A stretch of DNA of 64,000 nt from Cacajao melanocephalus (lineage: Eukaryota > Chordata > Mammalia > Primates > Pitheciidae), in assembly GCA_963573385.1 (NCBI GenBank), contig CAUYLG010075758.1, positions 62,001 through 126,000 on the forward strand, in the 5' to 3' direction. Positions 1 through 12,770 of this stretch are shown here, one piece after another; position 1 is the first letter of the stretch, and the number at the start of each line of letters is the position of its first letter. Below the pieces are notes generated by a model that saw only the letters and a program-made list of their open reading frames with translations, was not told where the DNA came from and made no database searches. The translations under genes and the position numbers were made by a program.

Positions 1-639
1 AGCCTCACTAGAATGTTTCAGCTCCTCAAATGGGCTAATCTTTGTTTCAATTTTGGAACGAACTAGTCCTTCTGCACAAAATCCTCTTCACCCCAACCCA
101 TAATGTCCTCAATTCGGTAACTCCTACTTATTTATTCTTCAGTTCTCAACTAAAAAAATAGAAGATGAATAGAAGGTGAATGGATAAAGGACCATTAATA
201 ATAGCTCCCCTCAAAGATGGTCTTTTTTTCCCAGCTACAGTATTGTATTTTTTCCAAATAAAATTCTTTTGTTTATGTATCTCACTTTATGATGAAAAAT
301 TTTAAGGTTTATTAATTAAACTTAAATCGTGACTTGGAATAGTAATCGAAATATAAGTACTTAATTATAATATATTTAATTTCTTTAGGCATGTTATCTT
401 TTTGGGGAACTGAAATCATATTTGGCTTTTTCTTTTCTCTCATACGGTTGTGATTAAGGGCAAGTGCCATGAAATATGCATCAGCACTCTGTGAATATAA
501 TGGGCTTCAATAATCATTTTTTATTATCTAGACAGTGTACTCTGGCGTGTCTCCCAAACCCAGCCTGCCATTTCTAGGAGCTCAGGAACATGAACTTCTA
601 AATTAAGTAATTTTAGATTGTAAAAGGGCTTTCCTCCTC
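1..639. other. Unassigned AT-rich DNA
   Basis: No repeat family, exon or RNA gene recognised. The sequence is AT-rich with short stops in every frame. Confidence 0.5.
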
Positions 640-900
640 ATGTATTCATTTATTAATTTACTAAGCAACTATGGAATAGTCTCTGTGAGAAATGCTGCAA
701 CTATTAAGTCCAAGTATGCTTGTGCTTCATAGCCTACAGTCTGGGAGAGACAGACATAAGCACAGGTGAGTGCTCTCAATTTCTCCACTGGACAGAGGCA
801 TAGAGGGAGCTGTGTCTGTACACGCTACGAGGAGAGATGTGAGTAGAGTCTTAAATAATGGAAATATTTATGGAACTGTGGGCAAGGTTAAGAACATCTG
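640..900 (-). mobile_element. Possible diverged L2-type fragment
   Basis: The order of short matches resembles the antisense of the L2 3' region: an attcatttatt-like start, then a stretch like 'cctacagtctgggagagacagacat', then 'gagtagagtcttaaataatgg'. It is heavily diverged and a MIR-type element is an alternative. Confidence 0.35.
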
Positions 901-1051
901 CAGAGGATGTTGAGGACCAACAGTTACCATCCTAAATTGAAAAGGTCAAGGGGAGAAAACAATATAACTGGAGCCCATTTGAGAGCTAGAGGAAGGAAGC
1001 TCCCTCTGCAACTATGGCCTTTGTTAATTGGCCTTTCTTCTAAGAAGAAAA

Positions 1052-1126
1052 GATTTAAGACTCACCATCATCCAGTATGACCTCATCATAATGAATTACA
1101 TCTACAAAAACTGTTCCAATAGTAGG
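1052..1126 (-). repeat. Partial MLT1 LTR copy, duplicate of 1752-1826
   Basis: These 75 bases match 1752-1826 at a constant offset of exactly 700 with only a handful of mismatches. Both share the unusual string 'cctcatcataatgaattaca', where MLT1 LTRs normally read 'cctcatcttaact(a)attaca'. The shared departure suggests a local copy rather than two independent insertions. Flanking sequence on both sides differs between the two places. Confidence 0.7.
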
Positions 1127-1440
1127 CCCATGAAGAAAAGCCAGTTAACAAAGGCTGTAGTTGCAGAGGGAGCCAGCCAAGTCAAAACCACTGATGTCTC
1201 TCTATTCTCTCCCTTAGATTTCCTTCAGGCCTCCCATTAACCAACCCAAGTAGTAGCCAGAAAGCAAGAAAGTTGGGTGATATCATCCATCTATGTTCGC
1301 ATCTCAGGGAGTGGAAAAGGGCATGGAAGTGCAAAGAATAACGTGGGGACTGATAAAAGTTAACCAGCACAGGACATTCAGATGAAAATTCTCAGCTCTG
1401 ATCAGAGTGGTCAAAAAGGGCTCAGAGGAACAGAGACTAT

Positions 1441-1886
1441 ATTAGTTTCCCTGGGCTTCTGTTAACAAGTTACCACCAACTATGTAGGTAAAACGGCAGA
1501 AGGGCATTCTCCCACAGTTCAGGAACCTAGAAGTCTGAAATCAAGGCACCAGAAGGCCCATGCTCCTTAGGAAGGAGCTTAAGGAAGAATCCTTCCTCCC
1601 CTCTTTCTAGCTTCCAGTGGTTACTGACAATTTTCGTTGCTCCGTGGCTTGCAGACACACCACTCTAATCTCTGTCTCTGTCATCACATTCTTCCCTCTG
1701 TGTGTGTCTCTGTGTCCTCACGTAATCGTCTTATAAAGACACTAGCCTTTGGATTTAAGACTTACCCTAATCCAGTATGACCTCATCATAATGAATTACA
1801 TCCACAAGAACTGTTTCAATATTAGGTCACATCCTAGGTTCCAGGTGAACATGAATGGGAAAGGGACACAATAGAACTCAGCACGG
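1441..1886 (-). mobile_element. MLT1-type MaLR LTR (solo)
   Basis: It reads antisense to a MaLR LTR. The left edge 'attagtttccctgggcttctg' corresponds to the usual 3' LTR terminus. Next come the 'cccacagttcaggaacctagaag' block, the 'ttccctctgtgtgtgtctctgtgtcctcac' block and the 'ttataaagacactag' block. The block 'ccctaatccagtatgacctcat' follows, and the element ends near 1886. About 445 bp is close to the family length. No internal region follows, so it is a solo LTR of the MLT1C/D-like group; the exact subfamily is not decided. Confidence 0.8.
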
Positions 1887-2815
1887 AGAGCTTTTCAGCT
1901 AAGTACTGAAAGTTCATAGATATTCAGCAGACATATTGGGGTGAGAGACATTGCCTTCTGCCCATGGCATGTGGGCATCGGGCAGCCCTGTCTACACTAT
2001 AAGGTCTACTCTGTGACACTGTGATTTTCATATCTGTTCCACTGATACCAGAAAGATCCAAGGTTGCTAATGTGATAGCATCTGGTTCAGGAGCTGCTGA
2101 CTCGCCAGAGTTCTTACTGGGAAAATGTGAAGAAAACCTGGTATCTCTGGGAGAGTCAGTCTCAGGTTGTCTGAGTGCTCAATTCGAGAGAAACTCAAAT
2201 AGAAAAGATGTCGTGAAGTCATTTTTCAAAAGACAAGAAGGAGCAGCGTTCCTAGTGGTCAAAGAGGGGGCCAGGTGGGGATGCCAGTCTAAAAAGGGCT
2301 AGCAAAGGTTGATTATTCCCTAAATAGGTAAAATCTAGCAACAAAAATTACCATCTGTCTGTAAGAAAGTAAAAAATAGGAGGACCCTCTGCCAGGAACT
2401 GCAGTTTTCAAAGGAACTCCATAGCATCAATTTTCCTGGGCTTAGAAAGAAATGTCCTGACTTTAAAATGTTGAACTATAGGCTAATATGCAGCAACCGG
2501 GGAGCACAGTAGGAAAGCTGGCACATCCTAGAGCTTGCACAAGGACAGCACCACCGGAGCAGGGTGAAGAGTTCTCACCAAGCATAGAGAGGTACAGATA
2601 GGTCTCCTTGGATTTTTTTCTCCCTTGTAACCAGCCAAACAGCCCTATTTGCTACAACGGGGATCAAACAATATTACATTCATTGACAACGTTTCTCTAG
2701 CAATGCTTAGATAGAAAGTATGAGGTAGCATATAGACCAGAGTACGTTTATTAGACTTACATGATAAATTCATTTCCCAATATTTCAGGTCTCCATAGCA
2801 AGCATAAAATATAAA
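1887..2815. other. Unassigned DNA
   Basis: No recognised repeat. A 93-codon frame at 2021-2302 has no motif and no splice or promoter context, so I do not call it a gene. Confidence 0.45.
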
Positions 2816-3378
<563 letters not shown>

Positions 3379-3614
3379 TTAATAAGCAGTTCTTCAGTGA
3401 CACATATTTAGAGATGCTAATCACAAACGATGGTTTGAACACCACCTCTGCCTCTGGCAAATCTGTAACCACAGATGACTTATTTTACTTTTTTTGTGAA
3501 ACTCACATTTCATTTAGAAAAGGTGTAATTATTAAACAGTTATGAGAACACTTCATGAAGGTAACAGTATTACCTGAATACCAGGCAGTATTGCTAACAT
3601 TAGCAGCAGCAACA

Positions 3615-3648
3615 GGATCATCATCATCATCATCATCGTCACCATCAT
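3615..3648 (+). repeat. (CAT)n short microsatellite
   Basis: A run of 'atcatcatcatcatcatc' followed by 'gtcaccatcatt' is a short imperfect trinucleotide repeat. Confidence 0.85.
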
Positions 3649-3674
3649 TCAGCCTGTAAGGCTCATCTTTCTTT

Positions 3675-3935
3675 GGCAGCCCTTCCTAATCTCACTACTT
3701 TTATTTTTCCATTACTCCTTTTTCCAGACCTTCAGTTCCAGTTCACATAACTGTAGTCTATTCACAGAGTCACTTTCACATTTATTTGCTGATTTACTTA
3801 CTGTCTGTCGCCAGAGTGTAGTATCCAGAACTATGTCTGTTTTTCTCCTCTGTTGCGTATTCAATTTAGCTATGCCAAAGCACAGTAGATGCTAAACAAG
3901 AATTTGCTGAATAAATGAATGAATGTATTATGGTC
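3675..3935 (+). mobile_element. L2 LINE 3' end
   Basis: The segment runs from 'gcccttcctaatctcacta' through 'tttgctgatttacttactgtctgtc' and 'ctatgtctgtttttctcctctg' to 'cagtagatgctaaacaagaatttgctgaataaatgaatgaatg'. That is the ordered layout of the L2 3' end with its ATG-rich terminal repeat. Divergence is high, as expected for an old mammalian LINE. Confidence 0.8.
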
Positions 3936-5027
3936 TTGGAATGGATGCTTTATTGCCGATTTCTAGGTTAGTGATCTTGAAACTCAAAGCACAAAAAACA
4001 TACTTGAATTTCTGATGCTCTAAATGGCACTGTGACATTTTGACAGACCTTCAGTCACCAAAATAAACCACCATAACTATCAAAAATAAGAATAGTCCAC
4101 TGAATGGTTTTCCAGTGTGCAGTCTCCTCTCTATCTAGTGCATTCTCCCGTCTGCCGCTAAAGATAATCCCCTAAGTGGAAAAGTTGACCTTGCCATTCT
4201 TAAAATCCTGTGTGCCAGGTATTCATTCATTCATTTATTCATCAATTAATACCTTAAATATTAGGAAAATGAATGAAAAACACATGAGAAGAAAGAAGGA
4301 ATGAGGGAGAAGAAGCAAAAAATACAAGTCCTGAAGTAAGTTTCTTATAGTATTAGAGCTATATGGATGCAGACTGTCAGACTAACCAGCTTAAGCAGGG
4401 TGTCACTAAGGTAAGACTTTAAGAAAAAAAGCTATGAAATTAAATAAGTACATCCAGACAAGGCCATACGAGGTTACCTATCCTGACAGTTAGATCAGCC
4501 GACTGAGCTATAGTCTGACTGCACCATGAACAGGAGACCAGAAGGTATTTTTCATGAAGGACCATTACTTTTGGAATTTTCAAAACTGTTGATTTAAAGG
4601 AATTCAGATTTCTGGCAGTCAGTCAAGACACTAGCCCTTATGTTTTACAGTGAATGAATAATTAAATACTGGTCTTAGTTAAACAAAAAATGCAAACAGA
4701 GGATGAAGGGCTAATCAGAAGTGATCACAGGTCAGGTCTAAAAATGGAAATCAAAGGAACATGAAATAAAAAATTGTATAAGGAAGGAGATAAAATAAAA
4801 TGTGAAGCCAGCAGTTATTACTTTTAGATGACTAACTTACTAACAGAGTAATGTTGGATACACAGCTAAACTTGAAACTTGGGTTTCTCCTCTGCGCAGT
4901 GGAGGCGATCCCATGTCCCCAGAATGCATTCTCCTGGTTGCTGGAGGAAAGGATGAGATAACGTATGTGTAAAACTCTTTTGTAAACAATAATTTTACCT
5001 TTGAGGCATACCTTTTATAACAGGTTT
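3936..5027. other. Unassigned DNA
   Basis: Contains a short (ATTC)n run near 4220-4245. Otherwise no family recognised and no coding signal. Confidence 0.45.
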
Positions 5028-5643
5028 ATTGAAATATCATGCATATATTATACAAATGACCTTTCTAATGTGCACAATTTATAGTTTTTAGTACAATTGA
5101 AGACTTGTTCAGCTATTGCCATAATTTTCAAAGATTTCAACACTTAAAAAAGAAATTCCATAACCATTAGCAGACCTTCTCCAACTCTTCCTCCAACACA
5201 CGCACACACCATCCCATCTCCAGACCTAGGCAACAGTAATCTGCTTCCTGTTACTAGAGATTAGCCTGATCTGAATATTTCATATAAATGGGGTCATACA
5301 AGGTATGGTCTTTTGTGCCTAGCTCCTAGCATAGTTTTTAAAGTTCATTCATGTTTTAGCATGTATCAATACTTCATTCCTTTGGATTATCTAATAGTAT
5401 TCTTTTATACAGATATACTACATTTTCTTTAGCCATTCATCAGTGATAGACATTTGGTTTATTTGCATGCACTCTTGACCATTATAAATAATGCAGCTAT
5501 GGATCTTTGTTTACAAGTTTTTGTGTGGATTTACGTTTTCATTTCCCTTGAGTTTATACTTACGAGTGAAATTGCTGGGTCATATGCTAAATCTATGTTT
5601 AACATTTTGAAGAACTACCAAACTCTTTTCCAAGCAATTTCTC

Positions 5644-6040
5644 TAATATAGTTTGGATATTTGTCCCTGCTGAAATCTCATATTGAACTTTAATTCCCAG
5701 TGCTGCAGGTGGGAAATGTTTGGGTTATGGGGGTGGATGCTTCAAGGCTTGGTGAGGTCTTTGTAATAGTGAGTTCTCTGGAGATCTGATCATTTAAAAG
5801 TGTGTAGCACCTTCCCTCCCATTCTCTCTCTCACTCCTGCTCTGACCATGTGATGTGCCTTCTCCCACTTTGCCCTCCACCATGACTGTAAGCTTCCTGA
5901 GGCTCCTTAGAAGCCAAGCAGATGCCAGCACCATGCTTCCTGTAAAGCCTGCAAAACTGTGAGCCAGTTCAACCTCTTTTGTTTATAAATTACCAAGTCT
6001 CAGGAATTTCTTTATAGCAACATAGAAAGGGCCTAATACA
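5644..6040 (+). mobile_element. MST/THE1-type MaLR LTR (solo) nested in L1
   Basis: It starts 'taatatagtttggatatttgtccc' and passes 'atcatttaaaagtgtgtagcacc' and 'ccatgcttcctgtaaagcctgc'. It ends 'tagcaacatagaaagggcctaataca', matching the start, middle and end of MST-type LTRs. The surrounding L1 resumes at 'ccattttacata'. I could not find a clean 5-base TSD. Confidence 0.85.
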
Positions 6041-6680
6041 GATAACCATTTTACATACACACCAGCAATGTATGAAGCATTTCATTCACATCCTTATCAA
6101 CAATTTTTGCTACCTTTATTTTGTATCATGACCATCTTAATGTGTATGCAGTGTCACCTTATGATAGTTTATATTTGCATTTCAAAACTACTAACTACAC
6201 TTAACATCTTTTCAAGTGTCTATTGACCATCTGTAAATCTTTGGAGAAGTAAAATGTTCTATCCATTTTTTAATTGAGTTATTCATCTTTTAAAGAATTC
6301 TTCACATAATTTGAATACTAGACCATATATGATTTGAAATTTTTTTCTCATTTTGTGTATTATGCTTTAACTTTATTGATGGTGTCCTTTGAAGCTTGAA
6401 AGTTTCTAATCTTGAGAAAGTCTAATTTATCTATTTTTGTGTTTGGTCAGTTGTAATTTTGGTGTCATATAAGAAGGCATTGCCAAAACCGAGTATGAAG
6501 ATATTTTCTTCTAAGGTTTTTATCATTTTAGCTCTTACGTTTAAGTTTTTTGAGTATAGAACGAAGAAGGGTCCAACTTCATTCTTTTTCCTGGGAATAG
6601 TTGGTTGTCTTAGCCTCATTTGTTGAAAAAAAAAATTCTTTCTCCAATGAATTGTTTTGTCAACTTTGTCAAAAATTGAT

Positions 6681-7127
6681 ACATTGTAATAGCCAAGATT
6701 TGGAAAGAACCTAAATATTTATTGATGGGTGAATGGACTTTTTAAAATGTGGCATGTAAATATAATGGAATATTATTCAGCTTTAGAAAAGAAAATCCTG
6801 CAATATGCAACAACATGGATGAACCTTGAAGACATTATGCTAAATAAAATATGCCAGGTACGCAAGGACAAATGCTGTATGATTCTACTTACATGAGCCA
6901 CCTAGAAGATTCAAATTTATAGAAGTAGAGAGTAGAATAGTGGTCGTCAGGGCTGTTATTAATAACAAGGACTTGTGGGTCAATAGGTATAAAGTTTAAG
7001 TTATATAGGATTAATAAATTCTAGAGATCTGCTGTACATTATGCCTATAGTTAATAATACTGTATTGTACACATAAAATTTTGTTTAACTGGTAGATTTC
7101 ATGTTAAATGTTGTTGCTACAATTTAT
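6681..7127 (+). mobile_element. 5'-truncated L1M inserted in the opposite-strand L1
   Basis: It begins in the ORF2 C-terminal end ('taatagccaagatttggaaag', 'aatggaatattattcagc', 'caacatggatgaaccttgaag') and continues into a 3' UTR ending 'gttgttgctacaattt'. The host L1 reads 'aaaaattgat' at 6671-6680 before it, and 'aaaattgaatcaa' at 7128-7140 after it. These look like a decayed TSD and show real insertion rather than inversion. Confidence 0.8.
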
Positions 7128-8741
7128 AAAATTGAATCAATCACATTTGTGGGAGCTTACTTCTGGATTCTCAGTTTTACTCCATGGATCTCCCTGCCTC
7201 TTTTTGTGCCAGTCTCACACTGTCTTTATTACTACAGCTTTGTAGTAAGTTTTGAAACTGGAAAATGTTAGTCTTCCAATTTCGTACTTATTTTTCAACA
7301 TTGCTGAAGCTATTCTAGGTCCCTTATTCCATATAAATTTTACAATCAGGTTATTGATTTTCGCAAAAATGATAGCTAGGACTTTGATAGGCATTGCATT
7401 GAATCTGTAGATCAATTTAGGAAGGATTGCTATCTTAATATTAAGTCTTTTGATCCATGAACATAAGAAGCTGTATTCTTTATTTAGGCTTCTTTAATTT
7501 TCTGTAATAATTGTTTGTTGTCTTCAGAGTACAAGTCTTACACTTCTTTTATTAAATTTGTTCTTAAATATTTAATTCTCATTTATGCTATCATAAATGG
7601 AATCATTTTTAAAATTTTATTCTCAGAGTATTCAATGCAAGTGTATACAAATACAGTTGATCTTTGTATATTGATTTTGTATGTTAACACATTGTTGAAC
7701 TTGTTAGATTACTTAGTAGTTTAAGATTACTAGTAGTTTAGATTACTTAGGATTTTCCACGTACAAGATTGTGTTATCCTCAAATAGAGATAATTTTACT
7801 TCTTCCTTTCCAATCTATATGCTTTTCATTTCTTTTTCTTGCCTAAATGCTCTGGCTAGAAACTCCAGTACAAAGTTAAATAGAAGTGATAAGAAATGAC
7901 ATTATCTTCTTCTTGATTTTAGAAGAAATACATCTAGTCTTTCACAAGAATGATATAAGCTGTAGGGTTCTTTTTGTAGATGCCTTTTATCAGGTTGAGG
8001 ACATTCCCTTCTATTCCTAGCTTTTGGAGTGTCCTATTATAAAAAGGTATTGAACTTTGCCAAAGCTTTTTCTATGCCTTTTGAAATGACTATGTTGGTT
8101 TTGTCTTATTCTATTAGTAAGGTTTATTACATTTATTTACTTTTAAATGTTAACTACCCTTGGATACTTGGGATAAATTCCACTTGGTTGTGGTGTATAA
8201 TCCTGTTTATATATTGCTGGATTCTGTAATTTATTTAGTCCATTTTTTACTAGAGATATTGGTCTGTAGTTTTATTTTCTTGCAATTTCTTTGTCTGGTT
8301 TTTGTATCACAGTACAATGTCTCATAGAATGGGTTGAGATGTGTTCCGACCTCTTCTATTTTTGGAAATGTTTGTGAAGAATTAGAATTAATTATTTTTC
8401 AAATGTTTGTTAGAATTCACAAATAAGGCCATTTTTTCCTGGGTCTTTGTAGCTGATTTTTAGGTAAATATTTTTGTCCATCTGTCATTTATTTTGATGT
8501 ATGCATATTACAAGATAGTTATCCATTCTTGTTCCTAACTAGTTCTCTTAATTCCACTGATTGAAATGAGTCACATGATTCTAGTGGCCCTAAATAAGAA
8601 TTATGCCACTTTTGATATGTTCTGAATTGATATTTAGAATGTGTCTCTTCTAGGATTTTTTCTTTTATTCAGCTTATTGATTCCATGCCCTTTTCATTAT
8701 TTTAGCTTTAAAATAAATTTTAATGTCTTGTAGTGTGTTTT

Positions 8742-9440
8742 CCCTCATTATTCATCTAACAAGTACTTATTGAGTGCCTATGATTAGCTAAGCACATGCC
8801 CTGAAAATTCAGCAGTAAACAAAACTGACAAACCTCTTTGCCCTCATAGACTCTACAAAAATAAAATACATAGTGTGCTGAAACTATGCTAATGACTACG
8901 AGAAAAATAGTGATTGATGTCTGAGGGAAGAGGCTTGAAATATCATATACAAGAAATATCTGACTGAAAAGATAATATATGGGTTAAATACCAAAAGATG
9001 TGAGAAGGTAAACTATGTAGATATTTGGAGTTGAAGCATTCCAGGGAGCCATGACAGCAAGTGCAGAGGCCCTGAGGTTGGAATGTACAGGGTGCCTGTG
9101 GAGAGCACCCAGAAAAACAGTGTTTCTAGATTAAGTGGGTGGTGGAGGGGTAGGAGATGAGGAAGTCTTATGACAAGGTTCAGATCATGTAGGTCACTGC
9201 AGGCCGTCAGGATAATTTTGCTTTTACTTGCTAAAAGGTAAAAAGCCACTGAAAGATTTTGATCAGGAAGGTGACATGATCTCACCTGCATTTTGATAGG
9301 AATATATTGGGAGCTGTGCTGAGAACAGATTGAAAAGAGCAAGGATCAAAGTATAAGGTTTATTACAAGGCTACTGAAATGATCCACATGAGAAACCTTG
9401 AGGGCTTGGACCAAAGGAGATGGAAATAAGTGACTGGATC
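8742..9440 (-). mobile_element. L2 LINE, antisense
   Basis: The left edge 'aacaagtacttattgagtgcctatg' is the antisense L2 terminus. 'cagcagtaaacaaaactgaca', 'cattccagggagccatgacagcaagtgcagaggccctgagg', 'gatcatgtaggtcactgcaggcc' and 'gtgacatgatctca' follow in the order of the L2 3' ORF region. No coding potential remains. Confidence 0.85.
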
Positions 9441-10090
9441 CTGGGTGTGCTTAGAATGAGGCACCTCATTACTCCAAATGAAACTAAGAATTGTTTTATA
9501 ACTTCCTCTACACCACATCTAAAATGTGATCGGGATTTTTACTAGTAGTCTATTAATGTACCAAACTGGAAGTAAGCCACTGAGTTTACAGATTAACTTC
9601 CAGGACATCTGTTACAATATGGTTTCTCTCACATGAGCATTTGTCCCCATCTTCTTTTATACACAGTGGTAAAGGTGTGCTGCTTTACTTATGTAGGTCC
9701 TATACATTTTTTTAAAGATAATTTTTAGGAGAAGTGTATGTGTGTATTTTTTAACTGGTTATGGCTTATCTAGAGAAAAACTATTGACTTTTGTGTGTTT
9801 ATTTTATAATAGACCATTTCATTCAATTCTTTTATCAGTTCTAATGATTTTCCAAAGTTTTTCAGTTTAATCTTCATATACTGAGAAATTTATTTACTTA
9901 TTTCCAATATTTAGTCATCTTAGTTCTCTACCTGGTAGTGAGTTTTGATTGGTAAAAGTGATTTTGAATGAATCTTAACATGGGCAATGAAGGTGGATCT
10001 CCGTGTTGCATGTCAATGGGACTCCAGGGTTGAGCAGCAGCTTGAAAACACGCGGTACTCATGATGTTGGCATGGGTGTGAGGGCATGTG
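9441..10090. other. Unassigned DNA
   Basis: AT-rich, no family recognised, no coding signal. Confidence 0.45.
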
Positions 10091-10092
10091 TG

Positions 10093-10121
10093 GGGAGGAA
10101 GGGAGGGAGGGAGGGAGGGAT
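10093..10121 (+). repeat. (GGGA)n microsatellite
   Basis: Short purine run of GGGA units ('gggagggagggagggaggga'). Confidence 0.9.
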
Positions 10122-10239
10122 GGAATAGAAGAAAGTGGTAATGAAGGGTGATGACATGAGAACTTAGAAAGATACTTAAAGCAAGCTTGGGTTCACTTGG
10201 GTTGACTTATACAGGAACTTGGAATTTACCTAGGCTGAC

Positions 10240-10365
10240 AGCCATACTTTATGAGGAAAATCAGTTCCAAAGAACAGAAGAGAATTTTCCAAGGCCACAT
10301 GGTAAATAGTTCAGCCTGGGCTAGAATGTAACCCCGGTCTCTTCACACTCTCACTGCACTGAATG
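10240..10365 (+). mobile_element. MIR SINE fragment
   Basis: The segment 'tatgaggaaaatcagttcc ... aattttccaaggccacatggtaaat ... aatgtaaccccggtctct' follows the MIR core and 3' order (gaggaaactgaggc, cttgcccaaggtcaca, gaacccaggtct). It is old and diverged. Confidence 0.65.
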
Positions 10366-12429
10366 GGGACCAACCTTACAGGGGAGGAGCCAAGTTAGTA
10401 AAAAGTCAAGATGCAAAAGCAGTTCATTGGCCCTACTCCATCACCTGTAGTTGAGGAGGGAATAGAACACCTTATGTTCCCCACATCTCCATAGGGTGTT
10501 GAATCGGAGAGAGGAAGAGTGGGAGGACAGTATACTAATCCATCAAGTACTTATCTTTCTCCAAGTAAATTATTGGACTTTGGAGAAAAACACTTATTTC
10601 CTGTGCTTCAGCTATTATCACCTTGAAAATATAGGGCCCATTTAGATTGAAGGCTATATGCAGCCCACAGATGTGCTTTGATTTTTCTGTGTTAAAACAA
10701 CTTTAATTATTTGATAGCATTTAGAAGTCATAAAAGTTTACATAAAATCTGGATTTCTGGCTTTTTTTGAAAACTATGAAGATCTTGCAACACTGGCCCA
10801 ACTTACTGCATGGTACCAATTGTCTGTGTGGAGAAGGATCACCCACTGTCTGCCGCTGTCCCCACTGACTCACTTATTTAGGTTGCCCACCTTGCCCTTG
10901 TGAGATACTCTAACATGATCTCACAGTCTTCCTAGCTCTGATGTTCTGTGAGTCTGTGAAGTTCAGATTCTTGGCATGGTCCTAGCAAACCTATCTCAAG
11001 CAAAGTTAATCCACATGTCTGTCCCTTCACATACCTTCTCTTCTATGTTGTCAGGGTCAGCTGATTTCTCCCTTTCCCTACTGTCTTTCTACACCTCCTT
11101 TTCCAAAACCCTGGCTGCTGGGTCTTGGCAGTATAATTCCAGAGCCTATGCCTGTCATGCGGATGTTCTCTATTTCTCCCCTAAGCTAAGTGGCCTGGCT
11201 TCTGCACAGCATGGCTTAGGAAGGAGGATGTAACAGACCCAGCTTCCTCGGCTCCCTTCCAGAACAAATGCCTCTGTTCTCTCTATATACATTCATTTCA
11301 CAAACTCCAGGGTAATAAATGAATCCACAACAAATGGTGGCCATTGTATATCTAAAGAAAAGAGGCAGGTGTTGACATTGGCTGCTCTGCTAGTTAGAGG
11401 CTCTTGCAGTGGCAGAGAAAAATATAAGCAAATAGAAGCCAGTATAAATTGACAGCACCCAGGAACAGCCTGTCCAGGGTGCAGTTGGGGGAAAGTGAGA
11501 TTACTTAGAAGTAGGAGGCAGGAAGAAGTCATGCTGAAGCCAGTGTTAGAGTTCCAGGAGCCTTGTCTGAAAGGCGTAAGAGTCTTAGGAGCAGCCAGGC
11601 TAAAGTGAAAGAGTAGAAATACATCCATCAAAACAGTTTTCACAGTAAGAAAGAATATGGTTATTGAATAGGGTCTACAATGATGTAAGAGATTGTGAGA
11701 AGCAAAGGTCAGTCATAAAGTTAAGACACAAAAAGTAGTCACAACTTAAGGCCACCTAAAAAACAGGTTGGGCTCTCAACTAAAGCCCCAGGATCACAGG
11801 TCCTCTATGGGAAACTGACAAACAGAGGTGCCAAATGGTCTAATCCTCCCAAAAATCTAAATCCAGCTAGAAGAATGGTTGGTTAGGCAGACTCAATGGG
11901 ACCGGGCACATGGGCAGCATTAGAGCCTGCTGTCATCAACCCAGAGCTCCTTACCTCCAAGTCTTTGATCATTGGGCACAGAGTATCCAAGACTAGCCTT
12001 TGTGTGGACACAACTTGCTGTGGCCAAGCAAGGTGTTGCTACCATCAGAGTCCAAATGGGTTTTCTTTGGTTTGAAAATTTAGTGGGCTTCTCTGAGAGT
12101 GGTCTTCACAGGCAGCCAGGATTTGCTGGGGAAAACTGGAATTCACAGTTGGTGGTCAGTTAAGTTTCCAAGTCAAAGTTCTACAAGGGGAAGCCTACCA
12201 CCTGAGCTGTAAATCATGGAGATTGCATCTGTGTCTCCCTAGTCCAGGTTCAGAGAGATGCCTTGCATTTCTCTAATGACCAGTGATGATGAGCTTTTTT
12301 TGCGTATGTTTGTTGGCTGCATAAATGCCTTCCTTTGAAGATTCTTAACAATAAATTAGTATATTTGGTAGCATTTTTTAAAGATGACTTATTCTATCTC
12401 CAGGAACAGTGTGATACTTGAAAAAGGGC
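10366..12429. other. Unassigned DNA
   Basis: Slightly higher GC than its surroundings. Frames of 85 codons at 10976-11233 and 116 codons (minus) at 11293-11643 lack motifs and context. No repeat recognised. Confidence 0.4.
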
Positions 12430-12770
12430 ACTAAATAAAAGACTAGGCCGACTAAATTTTTTTTCCTAGCTGCATTACTTATTAGTTATGTTGATTTCAT
12501 TAATAAACTTGGACCAAATTAGCTAATATGTGTTCTCACCATTTACAGAGAAGTTTAACATAACATAAATTTATTGATTATCATGTAGCAAGTCAGTTGT
12601 AGTTATCTCTGCATCTACATATTTGAAATCTGAAGTTCAGAGACTTCAGATTTTAAATTATTTTAAATTTTAAATTTTAAAACCATAGTTTTAAAATAAT
12701 TGAATCCAGGCATAACTCCAGGACTTTTGGCTCCAGATATAGTACTTCCTTGTCCATAACACAGTTTTCT
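12430..12770 (+). mobile_element. Possible MIR remnant with AT-rich hairpins
   Basis: 'tgcattacttattagttatg' at the left and 'gaatccaggcataactccaggac' at the right are in MIR order. Between them lie AT-rich inverted repeats (see findings). The assignment is weak. Confidence 0.35.

Larger units (their letters stand above)
5028..8740 (-). mobile_element. Old L1 (L1M-type), antisense, interrupted twice
   Basis: The left edge 'aacaggtttattgaaatatcatg' is the antisense of an L1M 3' UTR. The segment then runs back through the ORF2 C-terminal part ('cattcatcagtgatagacatttgg', 'gtgaaattgctgggtcatatg') and on through reverse-transcriptase sequence to about 8740. It is split by an LTR at 5644-6040 and a plus-strand L1 at 6681-7127, and the L1 resumes in register after each. 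All reading frames are broken. The subfamily is not resolved. Confidence 0.85.

Noticed and set aside
3603..3660. Possible CRISPR-like or satellite array in the CAT/CAG run
   Set aside because: Only a short trinucleotide microsatellite; no spacers or repeat unit of suitable length.
5644..6040. 5-base TSD for this MST LTR
   Set aside because: The flanks 'ttctc' and 'gataa' do not match, so I did not claim a TSD although the host L1 resumes after the LTR.
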